A stretch of 64,000 nucleotides of DNA from an uncultured cyanobacterium (GTDB lineage Bacteria > Cyanobacteriota > Cyanobacteriia > PCC-6307 > Cyanobiaceae): NCBI GenBank assembly GCA_903823115.1, contig CAIJRN010000061.1:45851-109850 (forward strand). The letters run 5' to 3'. The stretch's first letter is position 1; every line of letters begins with the position of its first letter. This document shows, in pieces, positions 44,564-52,653 of the stretch. A program made the position numbers and the translations under genes. The notes beneath the pieces are model-generated. The model made no database searches. It was not told the DNA's origin and worked only from the letters and a program-made list of their open reading frames with translations.

Positions 44564-44800
44564 ATGACCTGGAGTGAACTTGAGCGCCTCGTCGAAACCG
44601 CCGAGCGTGATGGCCGCTTGCGCCGAGCCTTGCGCCATTGCCGTTCCCGTTCAGAACTGGTGCTGGCAGCCCGTCGATTGCAGTACCGCATCACCCTTGA
44701 GGACATCCGTGGGGCCAGGCTGCTGCATAAGCGCCAATCCGACGCGGCATCCACGCCGACGAGCTGGCGGAGAACGGATGGGCATCAGCTTGAAGCCTGA
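44564..44800 (+). CDS. Nif11-like small protein
   Basis: 78 residues from the ATG at 44564. MTWSELERLVETAERDGRLR and ELVLAARRLQYRITLEDIRG follow the Nif11 domain pattern: a helix ending in a short loop, then an Ala-rich helix and an I..EDL-type helix. Nif11 domains form leader regions of lanthipeptide (prochlorosin-type) precursors, but here no GG cleavage site or Cys/Ser/Thr-rich core follows, and no lanthionine synthetase is in the window. It is therefore an orphan Nif11 protein. Divergent from the preceding cyclase-like gene. Confidence 0.55.
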   Translation: MTWSELERLVETAERDGRLRRALRHCRSRSELVLAARRLQYRITLEDIRGARLLHKRQSDAASTPTSWRRTDGHQLEA

Positions 44801-45632
44801 CCCAGCCCTGGCTTGGCAGTGCCCGCACCCAAGCCCCCTCAGACATGGCTCCAGCCGGGGAGTTTCGGCAGAGTCGCTGTTGGGCTTGTGGCCGTCTGCC
44901 CGTGCTCGGGCCATGTTGGTGGCGCCCTCTCGGTTGATGACGGACTGATGCAACGGTTCTGCGACTGGAAACTCTGGTTCCAGAACTGCAAGCACTGAGC
45001 CATGAACTTCAAGGACTGTTGCACTCAGCGGTGAATTCGATGGTGCTGGACTTGGGCCCTGAGCACGATTCACTGCCCGGCATAGTCTAAGATACATAAG
45101 TCGCGTTTATTTGACGCGACGATCAACTTAAATCTATCGATTCATAATTGGAGAGAGGCTGCATGCAGATGTCACGTTAGAGATGTCCTTGAACTGGCAG
45201 CTGACATTGGTGACTATCTCTTCACTCCAGGAAAAGCTTGAAGACAGCACTGATTCCAAGGGAACCAACTTGAGATATGGATTCTTTGGGTGGGCTCAGA
45301 TATCGCCAAAGCAGTTGTGACATTGTTACCGTTTTGGCAACTTGTGGCAGCTCTAGGTCTGCGAGGCGACATGTGCTTTTGGCCTGAATGATTGAACGTG
45401 CACAGCTGGCGATCAAGACGATTCAACGTTGCGAAGACTTCCCAGGGCTGGACTGCTGATTTCATCAAGCCTGCACCATGCTTAAGCCACTGACCGCCAG
45501 TGTGGACAAGCGATCTCTCTGGCAAGCCCATTCGATTCAAGCCAAGCAGCACCGGTGCACAACCGTCTGGCAGAAGATCCGATCTTGAACGTCCTGGCTG
45601 CCTGAACTTGCGGGCCTGCAACGGGCATTGCT
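44801..45632. other. Long non-coding or decayed stretch
   Basis: About 830 bases without a convincing gene; frames on both strands give unrelated low-quality translations. The middle (about 45080-45350) is clearly more AT-rich. A perfect 7-bp inverted repeat, gtcgcgt/acgcgac with a 7-base loop, lies at 45100-45120. I find no tRNA-like cloverleaf. Confidence 0.45.
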
Positions 45633-45854
45633 GTGCCGGTAGTATGGCGTTTCAGCCCAGCGGATTGGCTAGATTCGTTCAACGATGACGCCCTGCGGCT
45701 GTTCCCTGATCCGGCCCTGCCCTTGACTCGCAAATCTCCCGCATCCTCCGGTACCGATCGCTGGGTTCGGCTGCAGATCTTTGCCGCCTTTCTGGGTCCT
45801 GTGGCTCTGGTTGGCCTGTGGCTCTGGTCGAAGGGATTTTTTGGACCGACCTGA
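45633..45854 (+). CDS. Small hypothetical membrane protein
   Basis: 73 residues starting with GTG. The C-terminus is a single membrane helix (VRLQIFAAFLGPVALVGLWL) and a short Gly/Phe tail. The N-terminal part (DWLDSFNDDALRLFPDPALP) looks globular. No family is recognised; the start is uncertain. Confidence 0.45.
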   Translation: MPVVWRFSPADWLDSFNDDALRLFPDPALPLTRKSPASSGTDRWVRLQIFAAFLGPVALVGLWLWSKGFFGPT

Positions 45855-45876
45855 ATCGGCCTGAGCCTGGCGAACC

Positions 45877-46389
45877 TCAGGCTCGAAACCGGGCCTGGGC
45901 GGGTCCCTGCAGCAGCCGATGCAGATTGACGCCGGCGGCGTAAGCAGCCTCGTGAAGTTCACTCTTCTGCTGGTCGTTCAGGCCATCCCAGAAGGCGTGG
46001 AAGAGGTCGAGAGAGGCCTTGCCCAGCCCGACGACACTCAGGACACCCAAGGGCAGGGACAGCCAGGGGAAGACCAACAGCAGCAGGCTCAGGGCCAGGC
46101 CGATGGCGGCGCCATCTTTCATCGAGCCCAAGACGCTGCGGCCGATCAGCTTGGCCTGGCTGGAGCGATCCAGCTGGCAGCGGCGCACCATGGCTTCGGT
46201 GCGCAGGGCCGTGAGCAGTGCCTGGTAGATGGCGTAGACCACGACAGCGCCCAGGGTCGACTCACTCAGCAGGCGGGCGCTGCCCAGGGAGGGCTGGGCT
46301 GCGCTGAGGGGAAGGCTGGACAATCCGGCAAGCGGTGCCAACTCATATCCCGCCCTCGGGATGCGATCGGGGTTACGGTCTCGGCCCAT
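45877..46389 (-). CDS. Hypothetical membrane protein
   Basis: 170 residues from the ATG at 46389. Two membrane segments are likely (STLGAVVVYAIYQALLTAL and DGAAIGLALSLLLLVFPWLS), followed by a helical tail (DLFHAFWDGLNDQQKSELHE). No family is recognised. The longer in-frame ORF to 46485 crosses a CAAG microsatellite and is unlikely to be translated. Confidence 0.65.
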   Translation of the reverse strand: MGRDRNPDRIPRAGYELAPLAGLSSLPLSAAQPSLGSARLLSESTLGAVVVYAIYQALLTALRTEAMVRRCQLDRSSQAKLIGRSVLGSMKDGAAIGLALSLLLLVFPWLSLPLGVLSVVGLGKASLDLFHAFWDGLNDQQKSELHEAAYAAGVNLHRLLQGPAQARFRA

Positions 46390-46404
46390 GGCGATCCAGA
46401 AGGA

Positions 46405-46420
46405 CAAGCAAGCAAGCAAG
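46405..46420. repeat. CAAG tetranucleotide microsatellite
   Basis: Four perfect CAAG units followed by CAAA, just upstream of the start of the minus-strand membrane protein gene. Confidence 0.85.
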
Positions 46421-46493
46421 CAAACAATTCTCACCCGAGGCCCTCCCTTGTCCAGGGGGTGGAGAACCGGCGGCTCTGAAGCCAACCCGGCAC

Positions 46494-46973
46494 TCAGCGG
46501 AACACCAGCACCGGGCAGTGGGCCAGGGCCAGCACCCGCTGCGTCTCACTGCCGATCAGCAAACCGGAAAGCCCGCGACGACCATGGGAGGCCATCAGGA
46601 TCAGATCGCAACCCAGCCGTTGGGCCGTATCCACGATCGCCCGGTGCGGCATGTCGCCAGGCACCCGCTCGCACTGGGCCGAGACTCCCGCTGAGGCAGC
46701 GGCGACGCTGGCCTCCTCGAGGATCCTGTCGGATTCGCGATGGCTGGCCGCAATCAACAGCTCCATGGTCTGGACATCGAGCTTTTCGCCAAGACCCACC
46801 AGGGGGATCGGCGTGATGGCCTGAACATTCAGAAAGGTGATGCGAGCCCCAAGGGCCGCCGCCAGGCTGACGGCATGGTCGATGGCCCGACGGGACAGGT
46901 CCGATCCATCACTGGGCACCAGCAGATGGGAATAGGGCATCACAACCAACGCGTCTGCTTCCTGTCTACTCAT
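46494..46973 (-). CDS. Universal stress protein (UspA family)
   Basis: 159 residues with one Usp domain: HLLVPSDGSDLSRRAIDHAV at the start and the ATP-binding loop GCDLILMASHGRRGLSGLLI followed by GSETQRVLALAHCPVLV at the end (GxxGx9GS pattern). It is probably an ATP-binding dimer. An alternative start is the ATG at 46940 (MPYSHLLVP). The start lies only 17 bases from that of the divergent Rieske oxygenase, so the two share a very short promoter region. Confidence 0.93.
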   Translation of the reverse strand: MSRQEADALVVMPYSHLLVPSDGSDLSRRAIDHAVSLAAALGARITFLNVQAITPIPLVGLGEKLDVQTMELLIAASHRESDRILEEASVAAASAGVSAQCERVPGDMPHRAIVDTAQRLGCDLILMASHGRRGLSGLLIGSETQRVLALAHCPVLVFR

Positions 46974-46990
46974 GCCGGCAGAATCGGCCG

Positions 46991-48346
46991 ATGACCATCC
47001 CATCCCCAGAACCGTCCAGCTGCAGCGAAGCGGCCCCGAGGCCACCCATCCCAGCCAGTTGGTTGGATCGCTGGTACCCCGTGGCCTTCCTCAAGGATCT
47101 GGATCGGCAGCGGCCCCAGGCGTTCACCTTGCTGGAACAAGATCTGGTGCTCTGGTGGGATGGCCCCGGCGGTGCCTGGCGCGCCTTCGAGGACGTCTGT
47201 CCCCATCGGCTGGTGCCGCTGTCGGAAGGTCGGATCAATGGGGCCGGAGCCCTGGAATGCCCTTACCACGGCTGGACCTTTGACGGTGCAGGCCAGTGTC
47301 TGACCGTTCCCCAGGCAGCGGACGGAGCGAGCCATTCCCGTTCCCGCAGCTGTGCCCGGCGGCGCGAGACCGCCTCGGCCCAGGGTTTGTTGTTTGTGTT
47401 CGCCGGCGATCTCTCCAGGGCAGCGGAGCAGCCTTTGCCGATCGTGCCCCAACTGGAGGAACCGCAGTGGCTGGTGCAGGACACCTTCCGCGACCTCCCC
47501 TACGACGCCCTGACCCTGCTCGAGAACGTCCTCGATGTCAGCCACGTGCCCTTCACCCATCACGCCACCGTCGGACGGCGCGAGAATGCCGGGCCGGTAG
47601 AGCTGGAACTCACCGCCGCCGGCGCGGACGGCTTCACCGGAGTCTGGGAGGAAGGGCCTCGACGCGGCAAGCTCGGCACCCAGTTCACCACCTTCTGCGC
47701 CCCTGCCCTGATGTGGCATGAGCTGACCGCGCCCGGCTTCGCCCGCATCCTGACAGTGGTCTATGCCACGCCGATTCGCCACGGTGAATGTCGACTGTTT
47801 GCGCGCTTCCCCTTCCAGTTCGAATCCCCCTGGCCCGCCCGATTGCTGGGCCTGCGGCCCGAATGGCTGCAACACATCGGCAATCACCGGGTGCTGGAGG
47901 ACGATCAGATTTTTCTGCACTGGCAGGAACGGGTGCTGGAGCAGCGGGGGGGCAGTGAGCAGCTGGCCCGCAGTTGCTACCTGGCCACCCCGGCCGATCG
48001 CTATGTGCAGGCTTTGCACAGCTGGGTTCTGGAGCATGGTGGCGTGCCATTTCCAGACCAGTCCTTACCCGCTCGCCTGGGCGACGACCCGCTGCTGGAT
48101 CGCTGGCAGAGCCACAGTCGCCATTGCCGCAGTTGCCGCGGTGCTGACCGGCAATTGAAGCGTTGGCACGTCATCACCTCGGTGTTGGCCCTTCTGGCTC
48201 TGGTGATGCTGGCCTGGTGTGGGCTGAGCCTGGCAGCCTTGGCCTGGGCCCTGGTGTTGCTGCTTCTGGTGGGCCTGCGCTGGCAGATCGGGCGCTGGCG
48301 GCGGCAGCTGCGCAAGGGAGACCGGCGGCCGCCCCGCAATCAATAG
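46991..48346 (+). CDS. Rieske-type oxygenase of the PaO/Tic55/Lls1 group
   Basis: 451 residues. Rieske iron-sulfur ligands are CPHRLVPL and CPYHGW. The mononuclear iron site lies in LLENVLDVSHVPFTHH. A C-terminal HCRSCRGADRQL is the CxxC motif typical of chloroplast pheophorbide a oxygenase relatives, followed by two membrane helices (ITSVLALLALVMLAWCGLSL and beyond). Such proteins act on chlorophyll catabolites or other pigments at membranes; cyanobacterial members are poorly characterised. Divergent from the Usp gene by 17 bases. Confidence 0.92.
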   Translation: MTIPSPEPSSCSEAAPRPPIPASWLDRWYPVAFLKDLDRQRPQAFTLLEQDLVLWWDGPGGAWRAFEDVCPHRLVPLSEGRINGAGALECPYHGWTFDGAGQCLTVPQAADGASHSRSRSCARRRETASAQGLLFVFAGDLSRAAEQPLPIVPQLEEPQWLVQDTFRDLPYDALTLLENVLDVSHVPFTHHATVGRRENAGPVELELTAAGADGFTGVWEEGPRRGKLGTQFTTFCAPALMWHELTAPGFARILTVVYATPIRHGECRLFARFPFQFESPWPARLLGLRPEWLQHIGNHRVLEDDQIFLHWQERVLEQRGGSEQLARSCYLATPADRYVQALHSWVLEHGGVPFPDQSLPARLGDDPLLDRWQSHSRHCRSCRGADRQLKRWHVITSVLALLALVMLAWCGLSLAALAWALVLLLLVGLRWQIGRWRRQLRKGDRRPPRNQ

Positions 48347-48431
48347 CGATGGGCAGCCGCGACAGGTAGCGGCGACGGGCATCACAGGGTCTGGCAGCCG
48401 CCGCAGCCAGAAACTGAGGACGTCCATGCCT

Positions 48432-48630
48432 AAATCAGACTGGTGTGACAGGGTGTTGAAATCACTGGCGAAGCCGAAACTGGTGATTTCGATGATGGCA
48501 TCGGTCGTGCTCTTTTAGCCGTCGATCGTGTCATTGAAGCCGATCGATGTGCTCTGGTTGGCGCCACTGCCATAGCTGAAGCTGGCCGCAGCATCGGCCT
48601 GGAAGTTGCTGCTGCTGAGCAGGGAGGCTC
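48432..48630 (-). pseudogene. Remnant of a Ser/Asn/Gly-rich (surface-protein-like) gene
   Basis: Reading the minus strand through one stop codon gives a continuous sequence: SSNFQADAAASFSYGSGANQ, then STSIGFNDTIDG, stop, KSTTDAIIEITSFGFASDFN. The composition on both sides of the stop is alike and very different from the Arg-rich shadows elsewhere. I infer a broken piece of a beta-rich surface or calcium-binding protein. There is no start codon context and the upstream portion is lost. Confidence 0.45.
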
Positions 48631-48675
48631 CACTGCAGCCTGACCAGAGCGATTCAGCAGGTCCCCGGCGACGCG

Positions 48676-49332
48676 TCAACGCCGGCCTTTCCAGCCGGCC
48701 AGATGGGCTGCCGCAGAAGAACGTACCAAGGTTCGGGCCGATGCCATGGCCGGTTCCAGTTCCGAGGAGCTGAACGGTGGCAGCGGCCGGCGACGCAGCC
48801 ACGCTCCCCAGCGGAACTCGTGAAAGGGAATCAGGGGAGCCGGTTCGATCATCCCCTCCTTCTTCAGCTTCCAGACCAGGCTGCGGTAGGGGTCGTCCTG
48901 CAGGCCTGTCAGGGTTTCAGGCAGCACCGCCGGCACCATCGGTCCCAGGCCCCGCCCGTCATAGAGGTAGAGCCAGCCGCGACGGTGGAGCTCATGCAGG
49001 GCACTGGCTCGATCGCTGCTGGCCAGTTCCAGCACCAGATAGCCGTAGGCCTCAGCGTCGGGATCGAGCTCGATCAGCCCGCGCAGGCGATGGTGCCTGT
49101 CCACCATCCAGAGCCTGCCACTGGCATTGCGCACGATGGGTACCGGTTTGCTCTTCAGATAGCGCAGCCGCTGCTCGCGACTGTCCTGACTGAAGTCGAC
49201 CTGACGGCTGCGGACCTCGGCCAGTCCCACACACATCTGGGTGGGATGCAGGGCAGCGATGGACACCTTGAAGACGTCCGTCGTTTTGCCTGGAGCCGGC
49301 AGCGGCTCATAGGGTGGGATATGGAGGCTCAT
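48676..49332 (-). CDS. ParB-like nuclease-domain protein
   Basis: 218 residues from the ATG at 49332. The N-terminal part has KVSIAALHPTQMCVGLAEVR, then KPVPIVRNASGRLWMVDRHH and RLRGLIEL; the DRHHRLRGL motif is typical of the ParB-like family often annotated ParBc_2. The C-terminal portion contains LTGLQDDPYRSLVWKLKKEG and HEFRWGAWLR. Unlike chromosome-partitioning ParB, these solitary proteins have no ParA partner and no helix-turn-helix here. Function unknown. Confidence 0.78.
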   Translation of the reverse strand: MSLHIPPYEPLPAPGKTTDVFKVSIAALHPTQMCVGLAEVRSRQVDFSQDSREQRLRYLKSKPVPIVRNASGRLWMVDRHHRLRGLIELDPDAEAYGYLVLELASSDRASALHELHRRGWLYLYDGRGLGPMVPAVLPETLTGLQDDPYRSLVWKLKKEGMIEPAPLIPFHEFRWGAWLRRRPLPPFSSSELEPAMASARTLVRSSAAAHLAGWKGRR

Positions 49333-49712
49333 GGATCCATCCTTGCGCCTTCCAGGGCCTGCTGTGCGGCGGCTGGCGATTCGGCCCGGTGACAACAGGG
49401 ATTCGACGTCGATCTGATGCAGGCTGAGCAGGCCGCTGCGGCTCCTGGGGAGCACGCCGATCCAGCAGCCGGGCATGGCGGCTCTGCCGTCAACAGGTTG
49501 GCGATCCGCCACTGTCTGCCATCGATCTCGGAGCCGGCGCTGGTTCCAGATCAGCGCTCGTCGGCCTGGAGCACATTCGGCCTGGGCGGGATGGCGACTG
49601 GCGAGATTGCAACGAAACGATGCGCTCCCTTGACTGGCGGAAACCTTGGCCCATGTCCAGGAACGAATGCTTGACGGGGTGGGGGATAGGGTCAGGGCAA
49701 GCGAATCGGGTC
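49333..49712. other. Divergent intergenic region
   Basis: About 380 bases between the ParB-like gene and cbiX. Frames extending from both neighbours enter it, but look non-coding. Both promoters should lie here. Confidence 0.4.
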
Positions 49713-51071
49713 ATGGCTTCCCTCTCCAGCAATGCTGACGGGCCGCTTGCGGCCTTGGCTCCCGTACCCGGCATCGGCTCCCATGGCCGCATCGGTGTGC
49801 TGGTTTGCGGCCACGGCAGCCGCAATCGCCTGGCGGTCGGTGAATTCGCCGCCCTGGCCGAGCAGTTGCGGCAACACCTGGCGCCAGTGCCCGTTGAATA
49901 CGGCTATCTCGAATTCGCGCGGCCGATCCTGCGGGACGGGCTCGACGCCCTGCGTCGTCAGGGGGTGGGCCAGGTTCTGGCGGTGCCGGCGATGTTGTTC
50001 GCCGCCGGCCATGCCAAGAACGACATCCCCTCGGTGCTTAACACCTATGCGGCCGAAACAGGGCTGCGCATCGATTACGGCCGGGAGCTGGGGGTGGATC
50101 TCAAGATGATTCAGGCGGCTGGCGCCCGCATCCGCTCCGCGATTGAGGTTGCCGATGCCCAGCTCAGGCACTCTGGCGGCCCGCCGGTGCCCCTGCACGA
50201 CACCCTGCTGGTGGTGGTCGGACGGGGCTCCTCCGATCCGGATGCCAACTCCAATGTGGCCAAGGTGACGCGGATGCTGGTCGAGGGCTTCGGCTTCGGC
50301 TGGGGGGAGACGGTCTACTCCGGGGTCACCTTCCCGCTGGTGGAACCGGGTCTGCGCCAGGCGGTGCGGCTCGGCCACCGCCGCATCGTCGTTTTTCCCT
50401 ACTTCCTGTTTTCAGGCGTCCTGGTCAGCCGCATCCGCCAGCACACCCAGTTGGTGGCGGCAGATCATCCGGCCGTGGAATTTCTGGAAGCCTCCTATCT
50501 GGGGGATCACCCCCTGGTGCTGGACACCTTCAAAGAGCGAGTGGCGGAGGTGCTGCGCGGCGATACCGACATGAACTGCTCGCTCTGCAAATACCGGGCC
50601 CAGGTGCTCGGTTTCGAGCAGGAGGTGGGAGCCCCTCAGCACAGCCATCATCATCATGTCGAGGGCCTGGTGGAAAGCTGCCAGCTCTGTGAAGCCGAGT
50701 GCACCGGGGCCTGTCAGGCCGATGGCATTCCCCTGCCTGGGGTGGGCCCAGCTGCCGCTGCCAGCCATCGCGAAGCCCATGGGGATCTTGATGGTCACAA
50801 GCCAGCCCAGGACAACGACCACCGTCACAGTCACGATCACGGCCACGGCCATGACCAGCCTCACGATCACCACCACAGCCACGACGATGGCGGCTTCGAC
50901 AATGTCGAACTGGATGGTGTCGAACTGGATGGTGGCGGCAGCGAACCAGTCAGAAATCAGGACGACGGCAGCAGCCAGAAGCAAGGGCCGGTCCAGGGGC
51001 ATCACCATGTGCGCTATCCGCATGCCGATCACCCGCTCGGGCCTCGCAGCCTGCGACCCCCGACTAACTGA
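49713..51071 (+). CDS. cbiX: CbiX-type chelatase with a histidine-rich C-terminal tail
   Basis: About 452 residues. Two CbiX modules: IGVLVCGHGSRNRLAVGEFA with LAVPAMLFAAGHAKNDIPSV, and LLVVVGRGSSDPDANSNVAK with IVVFPYFLFSGVLVSRI; the first module carries the HGS and GHAKND active-site residues. The tail has CSLCKYR, CQLCEAECTGAC and two histidine-rich blocks, suggesting metal storage or delivery. It would insert Co2+ or Fe2+ into sirohydrochlorin for cobalamin or sirohaem. Start chosen at 49713; an in-frame ATG at 49620 adds unlikely sequence. Confidence 0.9.
   Translation: MASLSSNADGPLAALAPVPGIGSHGRIGVLVCGHGSRNRLAVGEFAALAEQLRQHLAPVPVEYGYLEFARPILRDGLDALRRQGVGQVLAVPAMLFAAGHAKNDIPSVLNTYAAETGLRIDYGRELGVDLKMIQAAGARIRSAIEVADAQLRHSGGPPVPLHDTLLVVVGRGSSDPDANSNVAKVTRMLVEGFGFGWGETVYSGVTFPLVEPGLRQAVRLGHRRIVVFPYFLFSGVLVSRIRQHTQLVAADHPAVEFLEASYLGDHPLVLDTFKERVAEVLRGDTDMNCSLCKYRAQVLGFEQEVGAPQHSHHHHVEGLVESCQLCEAECTGACQADGIPLPGVGPAAAASHREAHGDLDGHKPAQDNDHRHSHDHGHGHDQPHDHHHSHDDGGFDNVELDGVELDGGGSEPVRNQDDGSSQKQGPVQGHHHVRYPHADHPLGPRSLRPPTN
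50904..50933. repeat. 15-base tandem duplication in the cbiX tail
   Basis: Two identical copies of gtcgaactggatggt, encoding VELDG twice, between the His-rich blocks and the C-terminus. Confidence 0.95.
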
Positions 51072-51551
51072 TCTCGCTTGTGCTCCGGCAGCAACGGCCC
51101 AGGGCTGTCAACCGCGATTGTCATCAATCATTTCGGCAGTTTTTCTGTCCAAAACGAAAGGAAAGTGCGTGGCCTCGGCTAACTCGCCCGTCCAGTCCTG
51201 ATGCTTGTCGCAAGAGACTTTCCAGTATCAGTTTTGGTGATCTGCTGGCGATTTCCCCATCTTTGGCACGTTTTCCCCCGTTTAACCCCCTTTTTTCCAC
51301 AGGACACAGGGCTTTGGGGTTGCTGGGCCGGTGCTCTTGTGGAAACCCGAGATTTGTTCGCCTGGTGCTTGACAGCTTGAGAGCGATGGGCAGGGGAATA
51401 ACGAACGGCACCTGAGTGATGTCACAGGCCAGGCACAGCCTTCAGTCTCATTCGCTGCTCCGGTGGGTATGGCTCAGGGCCATCCCTTTGACGACTGCAG
51501 CTCTCCTGTGGCGTACTGGGCCCCAGTTCCATATCGGCGGCGCAAGATCCC
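51072..51551. other. Non-coding region with T-rich tracts and DnaA-box-like sites
   Basis: About 480 bases without a convincing gene. It holds TTTTCCACA at 51293-51301 and an inverted near-copy (TGTGGAAAC) at 51338-51346, which resemble the cyanobacterial DnaA box, plus T-rich tracts around 51270-51297. There is no dnaA or dnaN in the window, so I do not call an origin. Confidence 0.4.
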
Positions 51552-51782
51552 ATGACCAGGCAAGGGGAGACAATCGCGGGCAGATTCGATGGCAGCGTCA
51601 GCCTCGAGGCCGAGGTACCGGAGGCGCTCTTCGATGGCATGTGTGCGTTCATCGACAGCCACCCCCATTGGGATCAGTACAGCGTCATCACCTCAGCACT
51701 GGCCCGCTTTCTGGTTCAGAAAGGTTTCGAGGACCAGGCCGTCATCAGCCACTACCTCGACGGCATCGTCCAGAGTCCCTGA
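51552..51782 (+). CDS. DUF2811 protein
   Basis: 76 residues. VSLEAEVPEALFDGMCAFID with SHPHWDQYSVITSALARFLV and a final AVISHYLDGI match DUF2811, a small cyanobacterial family of unknown function. No membrane segment. A perfect 40-base palindrome follows the stop and probably ends its transcript. Confidence 0.85.
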   Translation: MTRQGETIAGRFDGSVSLEAEVPEALFDGMCAFIDSHPHWDQYSVITSALARFLVQKGFEDQAVISHYLDGIVQSP

Positions 51783-51794
51783 TCGGCCCCTCCG

Positions 51795-51834
51795 GCCCAG
51801 CCGATCCGCGCCTGCAGGCGCGGATCGGCTGGGC
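51795..51834 (+). terminator. Perfect 40-base palindrome after the DUF2811 gene
   Basis: An 18-base perfect stem (beginning GCCCAGCCGATCCGCGCC) with a TGCA centre, 12 bases after the stop. No T-run follows, so it is either a rho-independent terminator with a poor tail, an RNA-stabilising hairpin or a protein-binding palindrome. Confidence 0.6.
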
Positions 51835-52005
51835 AGACACTCAAGGCGGAGGCACCCCCCCCCCTCGGCCGGCGTCCTTCTCGTCTGGGATCAGCTGCAT
51901 TGAGCGACTTCTGTCATCTGCAGGGTCATCCCGCGTCCATTGATCGCTGCGCCCACTCCCTCGCAAACGGGAGACTTCGGCCTGCACCCTGATCTGCTCA
52001 ACGCA

Positions 52006-52278
52006 TCAGGCTGCCATGGGCCAAGGGCAGAGCAGCTGCACCGGTTGGCGGATGGTGCGCCAGTCGCCATTGTTGGTACTCACCTCGAGACCGATCGAAG
52101 CCTGGCCGGCGTCGGGCTCGAGGCCTTCCAGCCAGTTGATGGCATCACGGATGGCCTCCTCGATCGAGTCGTAGAGGCCGTCAAGGTGCGGATGGGGCTG
52201 AAGGAACGCATCGATGAGCCGGTAGGCCCTGGTCGCAGAGTGGGGTGGGACAAGCAGGTGACCACGCAGGGATGCCAT
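52006..52278 (-). CDS. Small conserved hypothetical protein
   Basis: 90 residues from the ATG at 52278. RAYRLIDAFLQPHPHLDGLY followed by DSIEEAIRDAINWLEGL looks like a compact alpha/beta fold with an acidic helix, and QASIGLEVSTNNGDWRTIRQ like strands. No membrane segment, no recognised family. Confidence 0.6.
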   Translation of the reverse strand: MASLRGHLLVPPHSATRAYRLIDAFLQPHPHLDGLYDSIEEAIRDAINWLEGLEPDAGQASIGLEVSTNNGDWRTIRQPVQLLCPWPMAA

Positions 52279-52596
52279 CACTCGATCCTCTTGGGACACG
52301 ATCCTGGACGTTGTGCCGGATGCATCGCTGTCACCTCTAACACCGTCGCAGGTTCTGACGGGCAAGCGCCCGGATGTGCAGCACTTCAGGCCTGCCCGGG
52401 TTCTGCACTCAGACTGCAGACCTCCTCCGCTCGTGCGCTGTCGGCGACGTGTTCCACTTCAAAGCAGATGAGCTCGTAGCGAGCCTGAACAGACAAGTGC
52501 CCTAACCGATCTGTCGGTTGCGATCGAGCTGCACGGCGGACCATGGGTGATCGTGATCTCCAGCTCAACCGCCAGCGGGCTTAAGTACTGCCCAAC
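52279..52596. other. Non-coding gap
   Basis: About 318 bases. A minus-strand frame at 52386-52568 (60 residues, containing ARYELICFEVEHVADSARAE) is the only candidate gene, and I could not support it from context or composition. Confidence 0.4.
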
Positions 52597-52621
52597 AAAA
52601 AACCCCAGACATCGCCTGGGG
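52597..52621 (-). terminator. Rho-independent terminator of the hli operon
   Basis: On the minus strand CCCCAG, a seven-base loop, CTGGGG and six T residues. It lies about 33 bases after the stop of the last hli gene. Confidence 0.85.
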
Positions 52622-52653
52622 GTCGGTCGATCAACGCCAAGTGGCGCTGGGAC

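Noticed and set aside
44564..44800. Lanthipeptide precursor
   Set aside because: No GG cleavage site, no Cys/Ser/Thr core and no modifying enzyme in the window; kept only as a Nif11-like protein.
45214..45621. 135-residue minus-strand frame
   Set aside because: Mixed composition without ordered domains, in a region that appears decayed.
46405..46485. N-terminal extension of the membrane protein at 45877 through the CAAG repeat
   Set aside because: The ATG at 46389 gives a more natural start, and the extension encodes an unlikely Cys/Leu-rich stretch from the repeat.
51072..51551. Possible chromosome origin
   Set aside because: Only two DnaA-box-like sites and no dnaA, dnaN or gidA-type neighbours; not enough to call oriC.
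52386..52568. 60-residue minus-strand frame containing ARYELICFEVEHVADSARAE
   Set aside because: The C-terminal part looks plausible, but there is no supporting start, spacing or family, so it is not called a gene.
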